A stretch of 64,000 nucleotides of DNA from the NCBI GenBank assembly GCA_017503015.1, contig JAFVTX010000002.1, positions 22,066-86,065 of the forward strand. Reading direction: 5' to 3'. This DNA comes from Fibrobacter sp. Lineage in GTDB: Bacteria > Fibrobacterota > Fibrobacteria > Fibrobacterales > Fibrobacteraceae. A program made the position numbers and the translations under genes. The notes below the pieces were generated by a model. That model did not search any database and was not told the DNA's origin. It saw only the letters and a program-made list of their open reading frames with translations. Each line of letters starts with the position of its first letter. The first letter of the stretch is position 1. This document shows, one piece after another, positions 16,701 through 25,258 of the stretch.

Positions 16701-18687
16701 GCATAAAGCAGAAGCGATTCACATTGTTGGTGAATATGCTAAGATGATGCTTACCGATGAACGAATGGCTCAGCAGTTATTAGGTGATTATTTCGTAATG
16801 GATATCGGTGATTTTCGTTTGAAGTATATGCAGGGAATAAAGCAGGAAGATTCCGTATCCGATGAACTGAAGCGGAAAATAGAAAAAGTTAATGACGAAC
16901 AGCGTAAAGTCATAAAAAGCCGCAAGAAACATATCCTTGTAGGTGCCGGCCCCGGTTCGGGAAAAACGCACCTGCTAGTTCACAAAGTTGCTTCGCTTTT
17001 GTGGATTGAAGAAGCAAAACCTGATTCAATCCTGTGCTTGACATACACGCGCGCTGCATGCCGCGAGCTCAGAAAGCGCCTGTTTGATTTGGCAGGCCTG
17101 TTAGCTGCAAAAGTAACCATCACCACATTCCATTCACTCGCTTTCTCTATACTTGGCGTACAGGGAAATAAAAAGGCACTTGAAAATGCTGACGATGTTG
17201 TTTCCAAAGCCGCTGAACTTCTTGAATCCGGAGAAGACGTTGGCGTAGGTGCCCCCGGTGTTATTCTTGTTGATGAATTTCAGGATTTGTCTGCAGGAGA
17301 ATACCGCCTATTGCGAGCTCTTTATGATTTAGGAGAAAAAGATCCCCGCGTTATTGTCGTTGGAGACGATGATCAAAGTATTTTTGCTTTCCGTGGAAGT
17401 TCTTCTCAGTATTTCCAAAAATTTGCCGATGAATTCCCGAATACCGAAAAATTCTATTTAACGACAAATTACCGCTCTGTCGCTGAACTTGTACGAGCAA
17501 ATGCAAAATTGCTTGACTTGATGACAGAACGCGTAAAAGAAGGCTCGCAACAGTTTGCATTAAAACAAGACAAGGCGTCGCTAGCATTCTATGAAGAAAG
17601 TGACAAGGCTACAGCCGCTTTTGCTGCAGCAGAAATTCTGGCAAAAAAATTTTTATCAAATTCAACAGAGTCCTATTGTATTTTGACGAGGGATAACGCG
17701 GAAGCCTTTTTGGCTGCTGCGAAATTAGAAGAAAAAAATGTTCCATATCGCCTTCTTAAAGGGCGAGACAAGGACAAATGTCCCGTTGAAAAAACACGAG
17801 AAATTTTAGGATTCAGCAAAATACTCCAGGAGGACCCGCGCGTAGGTAAATTCCCGTGGAGTGCAAAAGAATTCAGACGACTTGCAGACGATTACAAAAC
17901 AAACCATAAAACAGAAAGTTCTTTTGAATTGCTAGATGCATTAGTAAATGATTTTATAGAGACCGAAACGGCTTGCGGCGAAGACGAAATCACATTAGGT
18001 GATTTCAACCAGTATTTGAGCGAAGTGTCGTATAGCGACTTTGCTACGAAAAACATGGGTGCGGTTTCTATAGGGACAATGCATAGCGCAAAAGGACTTG
18101 AATGGGATAATGTAATCCTTGCGCTAGGATCGTGGGCATTGAAAGATGCCGACGACAAAACAGCACAAGAAAATTATCGTCTGCTTTACGTTGCTGCGAC
18201 ACGAGCAAAGAAATCGCTAACTATTATTGGCGCTGAAAAAATGCTGCCGCAAGAATGGTTAAGTCATTTTGTCAAGCAAGGCAAAATCACTAACATAGAT
18301 ATTCCGAAGGTATTGCATATTGAAACGGGGCTCAGTGACATGGCTTTGGGACAGTATCTGAAAAAAGGTGATTCTAGCGATGTTTTTGTTGAAAAGCTAC
18401 AACAGGTGTTAGAAAAAGAATCGATAGGAACATCCCTTTCCGTAGAACTTCATCCCAAAACAGGAAACTACTGTATAAAACAAGGTTCACTTTATTGGGC
18501 ATGGTTCGCAAAGGATTTTACTGGCGGCCTTGTGAAAAGCCTGGCAAAGAATATCCTTGTTCCACAAAAGGCTATTCTTTCGCAAGTTGTTCGCTGGACA
18601 TCTGAAGACGGGCAAGAAACCTGGGTGCCGTTGTTTAGAGTGGAATTCGCAAAAAAAATAATCTCTCGATCGTCGCAAGAGATATGA
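13714..18687 (+). CDS. Giant DEDDh exonuclease - RecQ helicase - UvrD helicase fusion
   Basis: A 1657-residue DNA-processing protein. Residues 1-135: DnaQ-like 3'-5' exonuclease with FFDLEYNP (DxE), GHNVLRHDAPIL and SDPLEDARLCKKLL. About 245-260: zinc-type CGDSQCPYC. About 270-720: RecQ-type helicase, Walker A TGGGKS near 297, DEAH near 398, GMGVDKDNVE and QEAGRAGRD. About 1060-1560: UvrD/Rep helicase, Walker A GAGPGSGKT near 1075, DEFQD near 1187, DDDQSIFAFRG and TMHSAKGLEWD. All motifs look intact. Codon use and AT content differ from the flanking sulfur genes, which points to acquisition. Fusions of this kind occur in Bacteroidetes-group genomes. A repair or phage-defence role is a guess. 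Confidence 0.88.
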   Translation: MPDFSKFLFFDLEYNPETQKVREYGFILGEEYVRDRNPAKLESAALKAKFIVGHNVLRHDAPILRQYFSIDFPNVKALDTLMLSSLLFPRKPYHKLRKEYLHNEDDPSDPLEDARLCKKLLEDCIEKWKSYPWQLQYLLFQFLKNEPGFAPFFELVDVPSTLKLRHKIAEIQRWFTSNYEKTICLRQDFQNEWKAYRAEWCFLLTLFHEEGPSDYVPYWVRYQYPHLENILHRRRLVPCGDSQCPYCSEQLSSTKQLKKWFGFDSFRSFNGEKIPLQQQVVESAMRGESLLAVFPTGGGKSMTFQLPALIAGTQVGALTVVISPIVALMKDQVDVLEKRRQIGDAAYINSMLSPAERKDVIEKVNNGEKNILYISPESLRSNTTFNLLKHRRVERIVVDEAHCFSGWGHDFRVDYLYLADFLKDLQREKNLESPISVSCFTATAKQSVVDDICGYFKERLNLELVKFVSPAKRTNLTYKVIESSESPNERRKQLVNILREYKGPKIIYASKVKTTESLAEELYNRGFASACYNGKMESEKKMTIQDQFQNGEVDTMVATTAFGMGVDKDNVELVAHYEISSTLENYVQEAGRAGRDPKLQASCVALFNPKDLDTNFQILQQSKLSAQEISSVWKVLKKTAGNQNRIIMSALEIADLCGWTEKENDASVNTTKVKLAILVLEEQGFLKRKRNRTQMYGSSISVDSAEEARERIGSDKIEITNSTENIAYRIIHHIISKRWTRSPECALDELTVNLGLTREQANDGLRLLRTLNLLNEEDDWSARLQRKGNDTPRSLLKAASELQEELLKACEGKGVNDRFVIDMTKLNSQLNQRDDSIGASTSRRNLFIFRGILRYWAHESVAEIHLVEAGHQVYQIEFLVPPESVKENLKKQWQIFDKAIDALTDMQKEQAHKNGNIVWFSLNSLMRKMYGEKAVGRIEMQKQLEYALLFLHLVGSITLDHGLVVFYTGLVLELNPEAKQRSFTPKDFEMLDAHYKHKAEAIHIVGEYAKMMLTDERMAQQLLGDYFVMDIGDFRLKYMQGIKQEDSVSDELKRKIEKVNDEQRKVIKSRKKHILVGAGPGSGKTHLLVHKVASLLWIEEAKPDSILCLTYTRAACRELRKRLFDLAGLLAAKVTITTFHSLAFSILGVQGNKKALENADDVVSKAAELLESGEDVGVGAPGVILVDEFQDLSAGEYRLLRALYDLGEKDPRVIVVGDDDQSIFAFRGSSSQYFQKFADEFPNTEKFYLTTNYRSVAELVRANAKLLDLMTERVKEGSQQFALKQDKASLAFYEESDKATAAFAAAEILAKKFLSNSTESYCILTRDNAEAFLAAAKLEEKNVPYRLLKGRDKDKCPVEKTREILGFSKILQEDPRVGKFPWSAKEFRRLADDYKTNHKTESSFELLDALVNDFIETETACGEDEITLGDFNQYLSEVSYSDFATKNMGAVSIGTMHSAKGLEWDNVILALGSWALKDADDKTAQENYRLLYVAATRAKKSLTIIGAEKMLPQEWLSHFVKQGKITNIDIPKVLHIETGLSDMALGQYLKKGDSSDVFVEKLQQVLEKESIGTSLSVELHPKTGNYCIKQGSLYWAWFAKDFTGGLVKSLAKNILVPQKAILSQVVRWTSEDGQETWVPLFRVEFAKKIISRSSQEI

Positions 18688-18719
18688 CAAATCATTGAAA
18701 ATGTATCGGATTTGAGTTG

Positions 18720-18830
18720 TCAAGCATTCCTTGACAACTCAAAAGCGGTGCGTTGCGGGCTGGCGTCTGAGCCCCGCAGAAGGGGAAGGCTTTTCCCTCC
18801 TTTCAGAATTTTCCCACAAAATCGCCCGGA
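18720..18830. other. Gap after the helicase gene
   Basis: Just past the helicase stop, GAGTTGTCAAG and CTTGACAACTC (18714-18740) form a hairpin around GCATTC and may end its transcript, although no strong T-run follows. The rest, up to the ORF6N gene, has CAATCGTGG-like AT-rich promoter sequence and no recognisable gene. Confidence 0.45.
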
Positions 18831-18984
18831 CCTATTGACAATCGTGGTTTCCGAAGCTATATTTAGTGCACAAGTGTGTAGTTTTGGCGTTTTTTGCTTG
18901 TTCGCCAAAGGAGTTGATGATGAAAGACATTGAGCATGTCGCCTTGAACCTATTGGATAGGTCCGGATTATTCGCGATAAGCAG

Positions 18985-19827
18985 GTGCTGCTGGACAGCG
19001 ATCTTGCGATTCTTTATGGGGTTGAAACCAAGCGTATCAACGAACAGGTAAAGCGTAATATTGAGCGCTTTCCAGCAGAGTTTTGTTTTCAACTAGACAA
19101 ACTGGAGTTTGAAAATTGGAAGTCGCAATTTGCGACTTCCAATTCAGACAAGATGGGATTGCGAAAGGCGCCCTTCGCCTTCACCGAGCAGGGGGTGGCA
19201 ATGCTTTCTGCCGTACTGCATAGCGAAAAAGCCATAAGGGTCAGCATAGACATTATGAAGGCATTCGTTGCGATGCGACACTACATGATGCTGAATGGTG
19301 GTTTCGTTAATCGCCTTGCCAATGTGGAAAGTAAAGTAATCGATCAGGATGCGCGGTTGCTCGATCACGAACACAAATTTGATACCATTTTTGAGGCGAT
19401 GGACCGCGGCGAGCTCAAAACCAAGGGCATTTTCTACGAAAGTCAGGAGTTTGACGCCTATGCTTTTGCGTGCGGCTTAATCCGCCAGGCGCAAAAAAAC
19501 ATTGTGCTTGTGGACAATTATGTGGATGAAACGACTCTTTTGATGATGCTCAAGAGGAAAAAGGGCGTCTCGGTGACGATTTATACCTACAACAAGAGCA
19601 AAATTTTTGAGCTAGACCTCCAGAAATACAATGCGCAGTATGCCGACTGCCCCATAACAATTCTTCCAAATACAAATACTCACGATCGCTTTCTGTTTAT
19701 AGACGAAACTTCGTATCACTTTGGAGCGTCTCTAAAGGACTTGGGGAAGAAAACGTTCTTCTGTAGCAAAGAAGACTTCACCTTGGAAGAGGTACTGAAA
19801 GAAACGCAAAACAAAAGAATCCGCTAA
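18985..19827 (+). CDS. ORF6N (KilA-N-like) domain protein with PLD-like C-terminus, 5' end frameshifted
   Basis: A phage-type DNA-binding ORF6N domain: LLDSDLAILYGVETKRINEQ, RNIERFPAEFCFQLDK and FTEQGVAMLSAVLHSEKA, followed by about 140 residues including HDRFLFIDE, reminiscent of a phospholipase-D-like fold. The usual N-terminus would read onward from VRIIRDKQV; this is encoded just upstream (18961 on) but in-frame stop TAG 18958-18960 precedes it, while ATG 18920 (MKDIEHVALNLLDR) is in another frame. A one-base deletion near 18957 explains this. Translation from GTG 18985 is possible. Function unknown; such genes are common in islands and prophage remnants. Confidence 0.75.
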   Translation: MLLDSDLAILYGVETKRINEQVKRNIERFPAEFCFQLDKLEFENWKSQFATSNSDKMGLRKAPFAFTEQGVAMLSAVLHSEKAIRVSIDIMKAFVAMRHYMMLNGGFVNRLANVESKVIDQDARLLDHEHKFDTIFEAMDRGELKTKGIFYESQEFDAYAFACGLIRQAQKNIVLVDNYVDETTLLMMLKRKKGVSVTIYTYNKSKIFELDLQKYNAQYADCPITILPNTNTHDRFLFIDETSYHFGASLKDLGKKTFFCSKEDFTLEEVLKETQNKRIR

Positions 19828-19830
19828 AAA

Positions 19831-19858
19831 ATCCCCGCTCCGAAGAGCGAGGATTTTT
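19831..19858. terminator. Terminator after the ORF6N gene
   Basis: ATCCCCGCTC, loop CGAA, GAGCGAGGAT then TTTTT on the plus strand. The preceding A-run on the plus strand means it could also serve the convergent sbp transcript. Confidence 0.75.
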
Positions 19859-19879
19859 GCTATGACAATTTGGCTCTAG

Positions 19880-19912
19880 ATTCTATCGCCTCTTCGAGGC
19901 TCCAGAATGACA
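19880..19912. repeat. Short repeat (GATTCTATCG...CCAGAATGAC type)
   Basis: GATTCTATCGCCTC and GAGGCTCCAGAATGAC pair imperfectly. A sister copy is at 49462-49498. Intergenic, between the ORF6N gene and sbp. Confidence 0.6.
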
Positions 19913-19919
19913 ACCTGGC

Positions 19920-20969
19920 TTACTTCTTTTCGTAAATCTGGTCGAAGACGCCTCCGTTGGAGAAGTGCGTTCCCTGTGCCTTGTCCCAACCGCCGAAGTG
20001 CTCGATAGAAATCAAGTTCACGTTCTGGTCGAATTCCTTGTACTGGTCGAGAATGGCCTTGTTGGAGGGGCGGTAATGGTTCTTTGCGGCAATGTGCTGG
20101 CCGTCGTCGCTGTAGAGGTAGTTCAAGTACTCGGTGGCAAGTTCGCGGGTGCCGCGCTTGTCGACCACCTTGTCCACGATGGCAACGGAAGGTTCAGCCA
20201 GAATGCTGATGCTCGGGATTACGATTTCGTAGTCGTTCGGGTAGTCCTTGAGAGCGAGGAAGGCTTCGTTTTCCCATGCGAGAAGCACGTCGCCCTGGCC
20301 GTTTTCGATAAAGGTCGTGGTGGAGCCACGTGCACCGGAAGCGAGCACGAGCACGTTCTGGAACAGTTTCTTGATGAAGTCCTTGACCTTGGCCTCGTCA
20401 TTGTTGTACTGCTTTTCGGCCCATGCCCAGGCGGCGAGGTAGTTCCAGCGTGCGCCACCGGAAGTTTTCGGGTTCGGCGTGATGATGCCAACGCCCGGCT
20501 TCACGAGGTCACCCCAGTCCTTCAGGTTCTTCGGGTTGCCCTTGCGGACCAGGAACACGATGGTGGATGTATACGGGGAACTATTCAGCGGGAATTCCTT
20601 GACCCAACCGTTTTCGATGAGGCCCGCGTCGCGCACTGCGTTCACGTCGAATTCGAGGGCGAGAGTCACCACGTCGGCTTCGAGACCGTTGGCCACTTCC
20701 AGAGCCTGCTTGCCGGAACCGCCGTGAGACTGCGTGATTTCCACTTCGCCACCGGTCTTTTCTTTCCAGTGCTTCTTGAAGACTTCGTTGTAGTTCGCGT
20801 AGAGTTCGCGGGTCGGGTCGTAAGACACGTTGGTGAGCGTCTGCTTTTCAACCTTCTTGACGGAAGTTTCGCTCTTCTGCTCGTCAGAAGATGAGCATGC
20901 GCTAAAACCGATAGTTCCCGCAATCAGGAGACTTGCCGCAATGGCGGACTTGACAAAATTCTGATTCAT
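19920..20969 (-). CDS. sbp: Sulfate-binding lipoprotein of the ABC transporter (Sbp/CysP)
   Basis: Periplasmic sulfate receptor that delivers to CysT/CysW/CysA, 349 residues. A lipoprotein signal peptide is visible ([15 protein letters not shown], lipobox ...GFSAC). The mature part has [43 protein letters not shown] and [10 protein letters not shown], the Sbp/CysP signature segments. ATG 20969 is chosen because the signal peptide starts there and AGG lies upstream; the longer frame crosses the promoter leader. It is transcribed alone from sulfur promoter D, apart from its permease genes. Confidence 0.93.
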   Translation of the reverse strand: MNQNFVKSAIAASLLIAGTIGFSACSSSDEQKSETSVKKVEKQTLTNVSYDPTRELYANYNEVFKKHWKEKTGGEVEITQSHGGSGKQALEVANGLEADVVTLALEFDVNAVRDAGLIENGWVKEFPLNSSPYTSTIVFLVRKGNPKNLKDWGDLVKPGVGIITPNPKTSGGARWNYLAAWAWAEKQYNNDEAKVKDFIKKLFQNVLVLASGARGSTTTFIENGQGDVLLAWENEAFLALKDYPNDYEIVIPSISILAEPSVAIVDKVVDKRGTRELATEYLNYLYSDDGQHIAAKNHYRPSNKAILDQYKEFDQNVNLISIEHFGGWDKAQGTHFSNGGVFDQIYEKK

Positions 20970-21021
20970 TCTTATACCTCGCTTGTTTATTGTTTTTTGT
21001 TTGTTGTTTTTTGTGCGCCGA

Positions 21022-21089
21022 AATATAGAACCCGTTTTTGCCATTGTCCAATACTTAATTCTTATGCGGTATTATCGGATTTTTTTATA
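21022..21089 (-). promoter_or_regulatory. Sulfur-regulon promoter, copy D (sbp)
   Basis: Minus strand: TTGGAC (21051-21046), 18-bp spacer, TATATT (21027-21022). Upstream block: CCGATAATACCGCATAAG then AATTAAGTATTGGAC. Leader about 46 nt. The divergent bioB gene starts 120 bp away and has no copy of the motif on its own strand. Confidence 0.87.
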
Positions 21090-21211
21090 AGTTCCGAACG
21101 CAAAATAGCCTTTTGCTATCGGCAGGTATAAGAAAATAGTATAACGCCAGATATTGTGCCGCAAAAAACCGATTTGTATTTTATAGTATCATCTTTTTTA
21201 TTTGGTTTAAA

Positions 21212-22162
21212 ATGTCTTTAACCCGCGAAGAAGCTCTTAATATTCTGAATACCAATGCAGAACTCTTGCCTGCGCTTGTTGAAAATGCATATAAATTGCG
21301 CGCCAAGTACAAAGGCAACCGCGTAAACATCCAGTTGCTCACCAATGTCCGTAGTGGAAACTGCACGCAGAACTGCGCGTATTGCGCCCAGTCCCGCGAT
21401 TCCGAAGCACCTATTGAAAAGTACCGCTATGTAGAGGATAAAAAACTCTATGGCGACAACGATCTTGTTGACGAAATGCATTTGGCGAGGCACTGCATCG
21501 GGCTCAGCGGCATCCGCTTTGCCGACGACGATATCGAAAAACTTGCCGAACGCATCCGCAGGATGAAAAAGAATGACACGCAAATCTGTTGTTCCATCGG
21601 GTTCCTGACCGAAAAGCAGGCTTTGATTCTTAAGGAAGCGGGGCTGAACCGTATCAATCACAACTTGAACAGCAGCCGTCGTTTTTATCCGAGCATCTGC
21701 ACCACGCACACTTACCAAGAACGAATTGACAACCTGAAAATGCTGAAGGGTCTCGGCTTTGAAATTTGCTCCGGCGGCATCATCGGCATGGGTGAAACGC
21801 CCGAAGATGTCGTCGATATGCTTTTCGAACTGCTGGAAATCAATCCCGACTCGGTGCCCATCAACTTCTTGCTTCCGGTAGAAGGCACGCGCCTAGCGAA
21901 GCGCGACATTTCAGCTCTCACGCCCGAATACTGCATCAAGGTGCTTTGCCTTGCGCGTCTGATGCTCCCGAAATCGGACATCCGCTGTGCCGCCGGCCGC
22001 GAAATGTATTTCAAGGGACACGAGAAGACGCTTTTCAAGGTGGCCGATTCCATATTCGCGTCAGGCTACCTCACCGAAGGCGGCCAGAGTCTCGAAGAAA
22101 CATTCCGCACCATCGAGGCGGCGGGCTTCACCTGGCAAGTGGAAAGCGAATCATCCCACTAG
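21212..22162 (+). CDS. bioB: Biotin synthase BioB
   Basis: Radical-SAM enzyme that inserts sulfur into dethiobiotin. The [4Fe-4S] radical-SAM motif is CTQNCAYC, and NRINHNLNSS, ICSGGIIGMGET and NFLLPVEGT are BioB segments; Arg for the [2Fe-2S] cluster lies in the DIRCAAGRE region. 316 residues, full length. A TTGTGC and TATTTT pair 17 bp apart upstream could be its promoter. It overlaps the convergent pdxT 3' end by 12 bp. No other bio genes are in the window. Confidence 0.95.
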   Translation: MSLTREEALNILNTNAELLPALVENAYKLRAKYKGNRVNIQLLTNVRSGNCTQNCAYCAQSRDSEAPIEKYRYVEDKKLYGDNDLVDEMHLARHCIGLSGIRFADDDIEKLAERIRRMKKNDTQICCSIGFLTEKQALILKEAGLNRINHNLNSSRRFYPSICTTHTYQERIDNLKMLKGLGFEICSGGIIGMGETPEDVVDMLFELLEINPDSVPINFLLPVEGTRLAKRDISALTPEYCIKVLCLARLMLPKSDIRCAAGREMYFKGHEKTLFKVADSIFASGYLTEGGQSLEETFRTIEAAGFTWQVESESSH

Positions 22163-22753
22163 CTTCAAAAAATACTGGTGGATGCTAGTGTCGCTATTGA
22201 GTTCCGGGTGAAATGAAAGTGCGATCTGGTTCTTGTAGCGAACGGCAACGATTTGCTCGGGAGCATCTGCAGTATTTGAACTTGCCGTACGCGAAAGGAC
22301 TTCGATGCCTTTGCCGACTGATTCAAAGAAGGGCGCGCGAATAAAAGTCTGCGGAACTTTTCCGACGTGCGCGACTTCGTTTTCCGTAAAGAAGCTGCCG
22401 AGTTGCCGACCGTAGGCATTGCGGCGGATAATCGCGGGGAACGTCGCGAAATGCGCCTTGTTTTCGCCTGCAATTTTTTCGGCAAGGAGGATTGCGCCGG
22501 CACATGTTGCAAGCACAGGCAGGCCTTCGACAATCTTTTTTCGAAGAGGCTCGAAAAGCCCCAAATCGTGGAGCAGCTTCCCTTGCACGGTACTTTCTCC
22601 ACCGGGGAGTACGAGACCGTCTAAATGGCGGTCAAGGTCGCGTAACTGCCTGATTTCAAATACTTCGGCGCCCAGCGATTTGAGGATACGTTCATGTTCA
22701 ATGAACGCCCCCTGCACCGCGAGTACGCCAATTTGCGGTTTGATAATTCCCAT
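22151..22753 (-). CDS. pdxT: PLP synthase glutaminase subunit PdxT
   Basis: Glutamine amidotransferase that supplies ammonia to PdxS for pyridoxal 5'-phosphate synthesis. 200 residues with IGVLAVQGAFIEHERIL, LVLPGGEST, the nucleophile cysteine in VLATCAGAILLA, and the His/Glu end SFHPELNSD. Start overlaps the pdxS stop (ATG at 22753), which indicates tight coupling. Confidence 0.95.
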   Translation of the reverse strand: MGIIKPQIGVLAVQGAFIEHERILKSLGAEVFEIRQLRDLDRHLDGLVLPGGESTVQGKLLHDLGLFEPLRKKIVEGLPVLATCAGAILLAEKIAGENKAHFATFPAIIRRNAYGRQLGSFFTENEVAHVGKVPQTFIRAPFFESVGKGIEVLSRTASSNTADAPEQIVAVRYKNQIALSFHPELNSDTSIHQYFLKLVG

Positions 22754-23631
22754 TATTTTCCCCTTTCGGCCATCAGCAGCGCGATTTCCTGTTCGTTGAT
22801 ACCGACCATGGCTTCGCCCAAGTCTTCAGAAAGTTTGGCGATAAGCTTTGCATCGGTGTAATTGGTAACTGCCTGTACAATGGCGGCGGCGCGCTTGGCG
22901 GGGTTACCTGACTTGAAGATTCCGGAGCCTACGAAAACGCCTTCGGCACCGAGTTGCATCATGAGGGCGGCATCGGCGGGGGTGGCAACACCACCGGCAG
23001 CGAAGTTCACCACGGGGAGTTTCTTGTGGTCGTGAACGAAGCGCACCAGGTCGTACGACACCTGGAGTTCCTTGGCACGGTTAAAGAGTTCATCTTCGCG
23101 CATGTTCGAAATGCGGGCGATTTCCTGGTTCATCAGGCGCATGTGTCGTACGGCCTGGACGATGTCGCCCGTACCCGGCTCCCCCTTGGTACGGATCATC
23201 GACGCTCCTTCTTCAATACGGCGCAGCGCTTCGCCCAAATCCTTGGCGCCGCAAACGAACGGCACATCAAATTCTCGCTTATTGATGTGGAAAATGTCGT
23301 CGGCAGGAGAGAGCACTTCGCTTTCGTCGATGTAGTCGATCTCGATGGCCTGCAAAATTTGCGCTTCGGCAAAATGACCGATACGGCATTTGGCCATGAC
23401 CGGGATAGAGACGGCGTCCTGAATGCCCTTAATCATCTTGGGGTCGCTCATGCGCGATACACCGCCCGCGGCACGGATGTCGGCAGGAATGCGTTCCAGG
23501 GCCATCACGGCGGCGGCACCTGCGGCTTCGGCAATTTTGGCTTGTTCGGGGGTAGTCACATCCATAATGACGCCACCCTTGAGCATCTGGGCAAGGTTCT
23601 TGTTGAGTTCGTAACGGTTCTGGTCAGACAT
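22753..23631 (-). CDS. pdxS: PLP synthase subunit PdxS
   Basis: Forms pyridoxal 5'-phosphate from ribose 5-phosphate, glyceraldehyde 3-phosphate and ammonia. 292 residues, with [40 protein letters not shown] and [23 protein letters not shown] 23631 is preferred over ATG 23637, because GGAG lies six bases before the former and touches the latter. PLP is the cofactor of MetY and the encapsulated desulfurase encoded nearby. Confidence 0.95.
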   Translation of the reverse strand: MSDQNRYELNKNLAQMLKGGVIMDVTTPEQAKIAEAAGAAAVMALERIPADIRAAGGVSRMSDPKMIKGIQDAVSIPVMAKCRIGHFAEAQILQAIEIDYIDESEVLSPADDIFHINKREFDVPFVCGAKDLGEALRRIEEGASMIRTKGEPGTGDIVQAVRHMRLMNQEIARISNMREDELFNRAKELQVSYDLVRFVHDHKKLPVVNFAAGGVATPADAALMMQLGAEGVFVGSGIFKSGNPAKRAAAIVQAVTNYTDAKLIAKLSEDLGEAMVGINEQEIALLMAERGK

Positions 23632-23722
23632 GTACATCTCCTTGAAAGTGATTGTTTTGTTTACGACGCTTAATTTAAAACATTCGCTTGACCTGCACAA
23701 TATTCAGTTTTTTACTATTTTT

Positions 23723-23771
23723 ATAAGGTCAGTTAAATATCAGATTAACAATATTAATAAGGTCAGTTTAA
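23723..23771. promoter_or_regulatory. PdxR operator: direct repeat ATAAGGTCAGTTNAA
   Basis: ATAAGGTCAGTTAAA (23723-23737) and ATAAGGTCAGTTTAA (23757-23771) are direct repeats exactly 34 bp apart, in the pdxS-pdxR divergent region. MocR/PdxR regulators are known to bind direct repeats here. The second copy runs into the pdxR start codon, which suggests autorepression. Confidence 0.75.
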
Positions 23772-25195
23772 TGTTCACTTACGATATGTCCAAGGCGGGA
23801 GCAAATAGCCTCTACCATTACCTTTATCAATGCATCAAAAAAGATATCGTAAGCGGAAACGTCCTTGCCGAAGAACAGCTCCCTTCCAAACGTAACCTCG
23901 CGCAGAATCTTGGCGTTAGCGTCGTGACGGTTGAAAATGCTTACGCACAGCTCCTCGCCGAAGGTTTCATCTACTCGCTCCCTAAAAAGGGCTTCTTTGT
24001 TGCGGACATTAATGCCGCAGCTAATGAACAAGCCCATCGGAATCGCAAGAAATCTCGCACACGCAGGCTCCGCGCAGAACTCTCCGACGAATCAGAACAT
24101 GTCAACCCGAAATATATCGCCGACTTTGCAAGTAACGGTTCCGATATCGAGGCGTTCCCCTTTACCACTTGGGCAAAAATCACTCGCGAGGTCCTTTGCG
24201 AAAGGCAAAATGATATGCTGCAAGTTTCTCCGGGAATGGGCTCGCTAGAACTTCGCCGAGCCATTGCCCGCATGCTCCGCGAATTCAGAAATATCCAGGT
24301 ATCGCCCGAACAGATTGTCATTGGCGCCGGAACTGATTACCTTTATGGTTTGCTAGTACAATTGCTCGGATTTGACAAGTGCTATGGCGTAGAAGACCCT
24401 GGTTGGAGCAAAATATCGAAGCTCTATAGCCAATACGGCGTCAAAGTTCGTCACGTCCCTATTCTGAACGATAACTTTGTGGACTCGGTCGCAGATTTCG
24501 GCGTTGACGTGATGCATATTTCCCCTGCCCATCATTTTCCGACAGGAAAGGTGATGCCCATTGGCGAGCGTTACCGCTTGCTCAGCTGGGCTACTGAATC
24601 GCCGAGACGCTACATTGTAGAAGATGATTATGACAGCGAATTTCGCATGACAGGAAAGCCTATTCCTGCGTTGCAAAACATCGATGTTTCTGAGAAGGTG
24701 ATTTACCTGAATACATTCTCCAAAACGATGACATCTGCGATTAGGCTTAGTTATATGGTGCTCCCGCCGCATCTTGTCGAAAAATTTCATCAGAAACTTT
24801 CGTTCTACTCTTGTTCCGTATCGAATCTGGACCAGTACGTCATGGCTAAATTCATCGACTTGGGCTATTACGAGACTCACATCAACCGCATGCGTAACCT
24901 TTACCGCGCCAAGCGCGACGCGCTGCTGTCGGCAATAAGAAAAAGCAGGCTTTCAAGCGTTGTTCGCATTTATGAAGAAGATGCCGGTCTGCACTTTATT
25001 TTGGAAGCGTCAATAAAATGTTCTGATTCCGATTTTTGCAGGCAGCTGCGCCAAAAAGGCGTTAACATCAAGGCCCTTTCGGAATACTATTTCGAAGCGC
25101 AGCCCTCTGTGCACAAGTTCGTCATTAACTATTCCTCGGTGGATAAGAGGAATGTGCAAAAGGCGGTGCAGGCTTTCGCATTGCTCTGTAAGTAA
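23771..25195 (+). CDS. pdxR: MocR-family regulator PdxR (GntR HTH - aminotransferase fusion)
   Basis: Regulator of PLP synthesis. Residues 1-80: winged helix of the GntR type with QLPSKRNLAQNLGVSVVTVE. Residues about 110-474: a fold-I aminotransferase-like domain that senses PLP, with GMGSLELRRAIARML, VEDPGWSK, EDDYDSEFR and the PLP-lysine segment NTFSKTMTSAIRLSY. ATG 23771 gives the standard MocR N-terminus; the frame is open upstream but no start there is plausible. Divergent from pdxS-pdxT, the usual arrangement for PdxR. Confidence 0.92.
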   Translation: MFTYDMSKAGANSLYHYLYQCIKKDIVSGNVLAEEQLPSKRNLAQNLGVSVVTVENAYAQLLAEGFIYSLPKKGFFVADINAAANEQAHRNRKKSRTRRLRAELSDESEHVNPKYIADFASNGSDIEAFPFTTWAKITREVLCERQNDMLQVSPGMGSLELRRAIARMLREFRNIQVSPEQIVIGAGTDYLYGLLVQLLGFDKCYGVEDPGWSKISKLYSQYGVKVRHVPILNDNFVDSVADFGVDVMHISPAHHFPTGKVMPIGERYRLLSWATESPRRYIVEDDYDSEFRMTGKPIPALQNIDVSEKVIYLNTFSKTMTSAIRLSYMVLPPHLVEKFHQKLSFYSCSVSNLDQYVMAKFIDLGYYETHINRMRNLYRAKRDALLSAIRKSRLSSVVRIYEEDAGLHFILEASIKCSDSDFCRQLRQKGVNIKALSEYYFEAQPSVHKFVINYSSVDKRNVQKAVQAFALLCK

Positions 25196-25258
25196 AGAAC
25201 GCCCTTGGCGTTTAATAACGTCGAGGACGTGTTTTGCGAGTCGAGATGCAAAAGCGAC

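Noticed and set aside
13191..19860. Prophage
   Set aside because: Only an ORF6N gene hints at phage; there are no structural, integrase or lysis genes and no att-like direct repeats that I could find.
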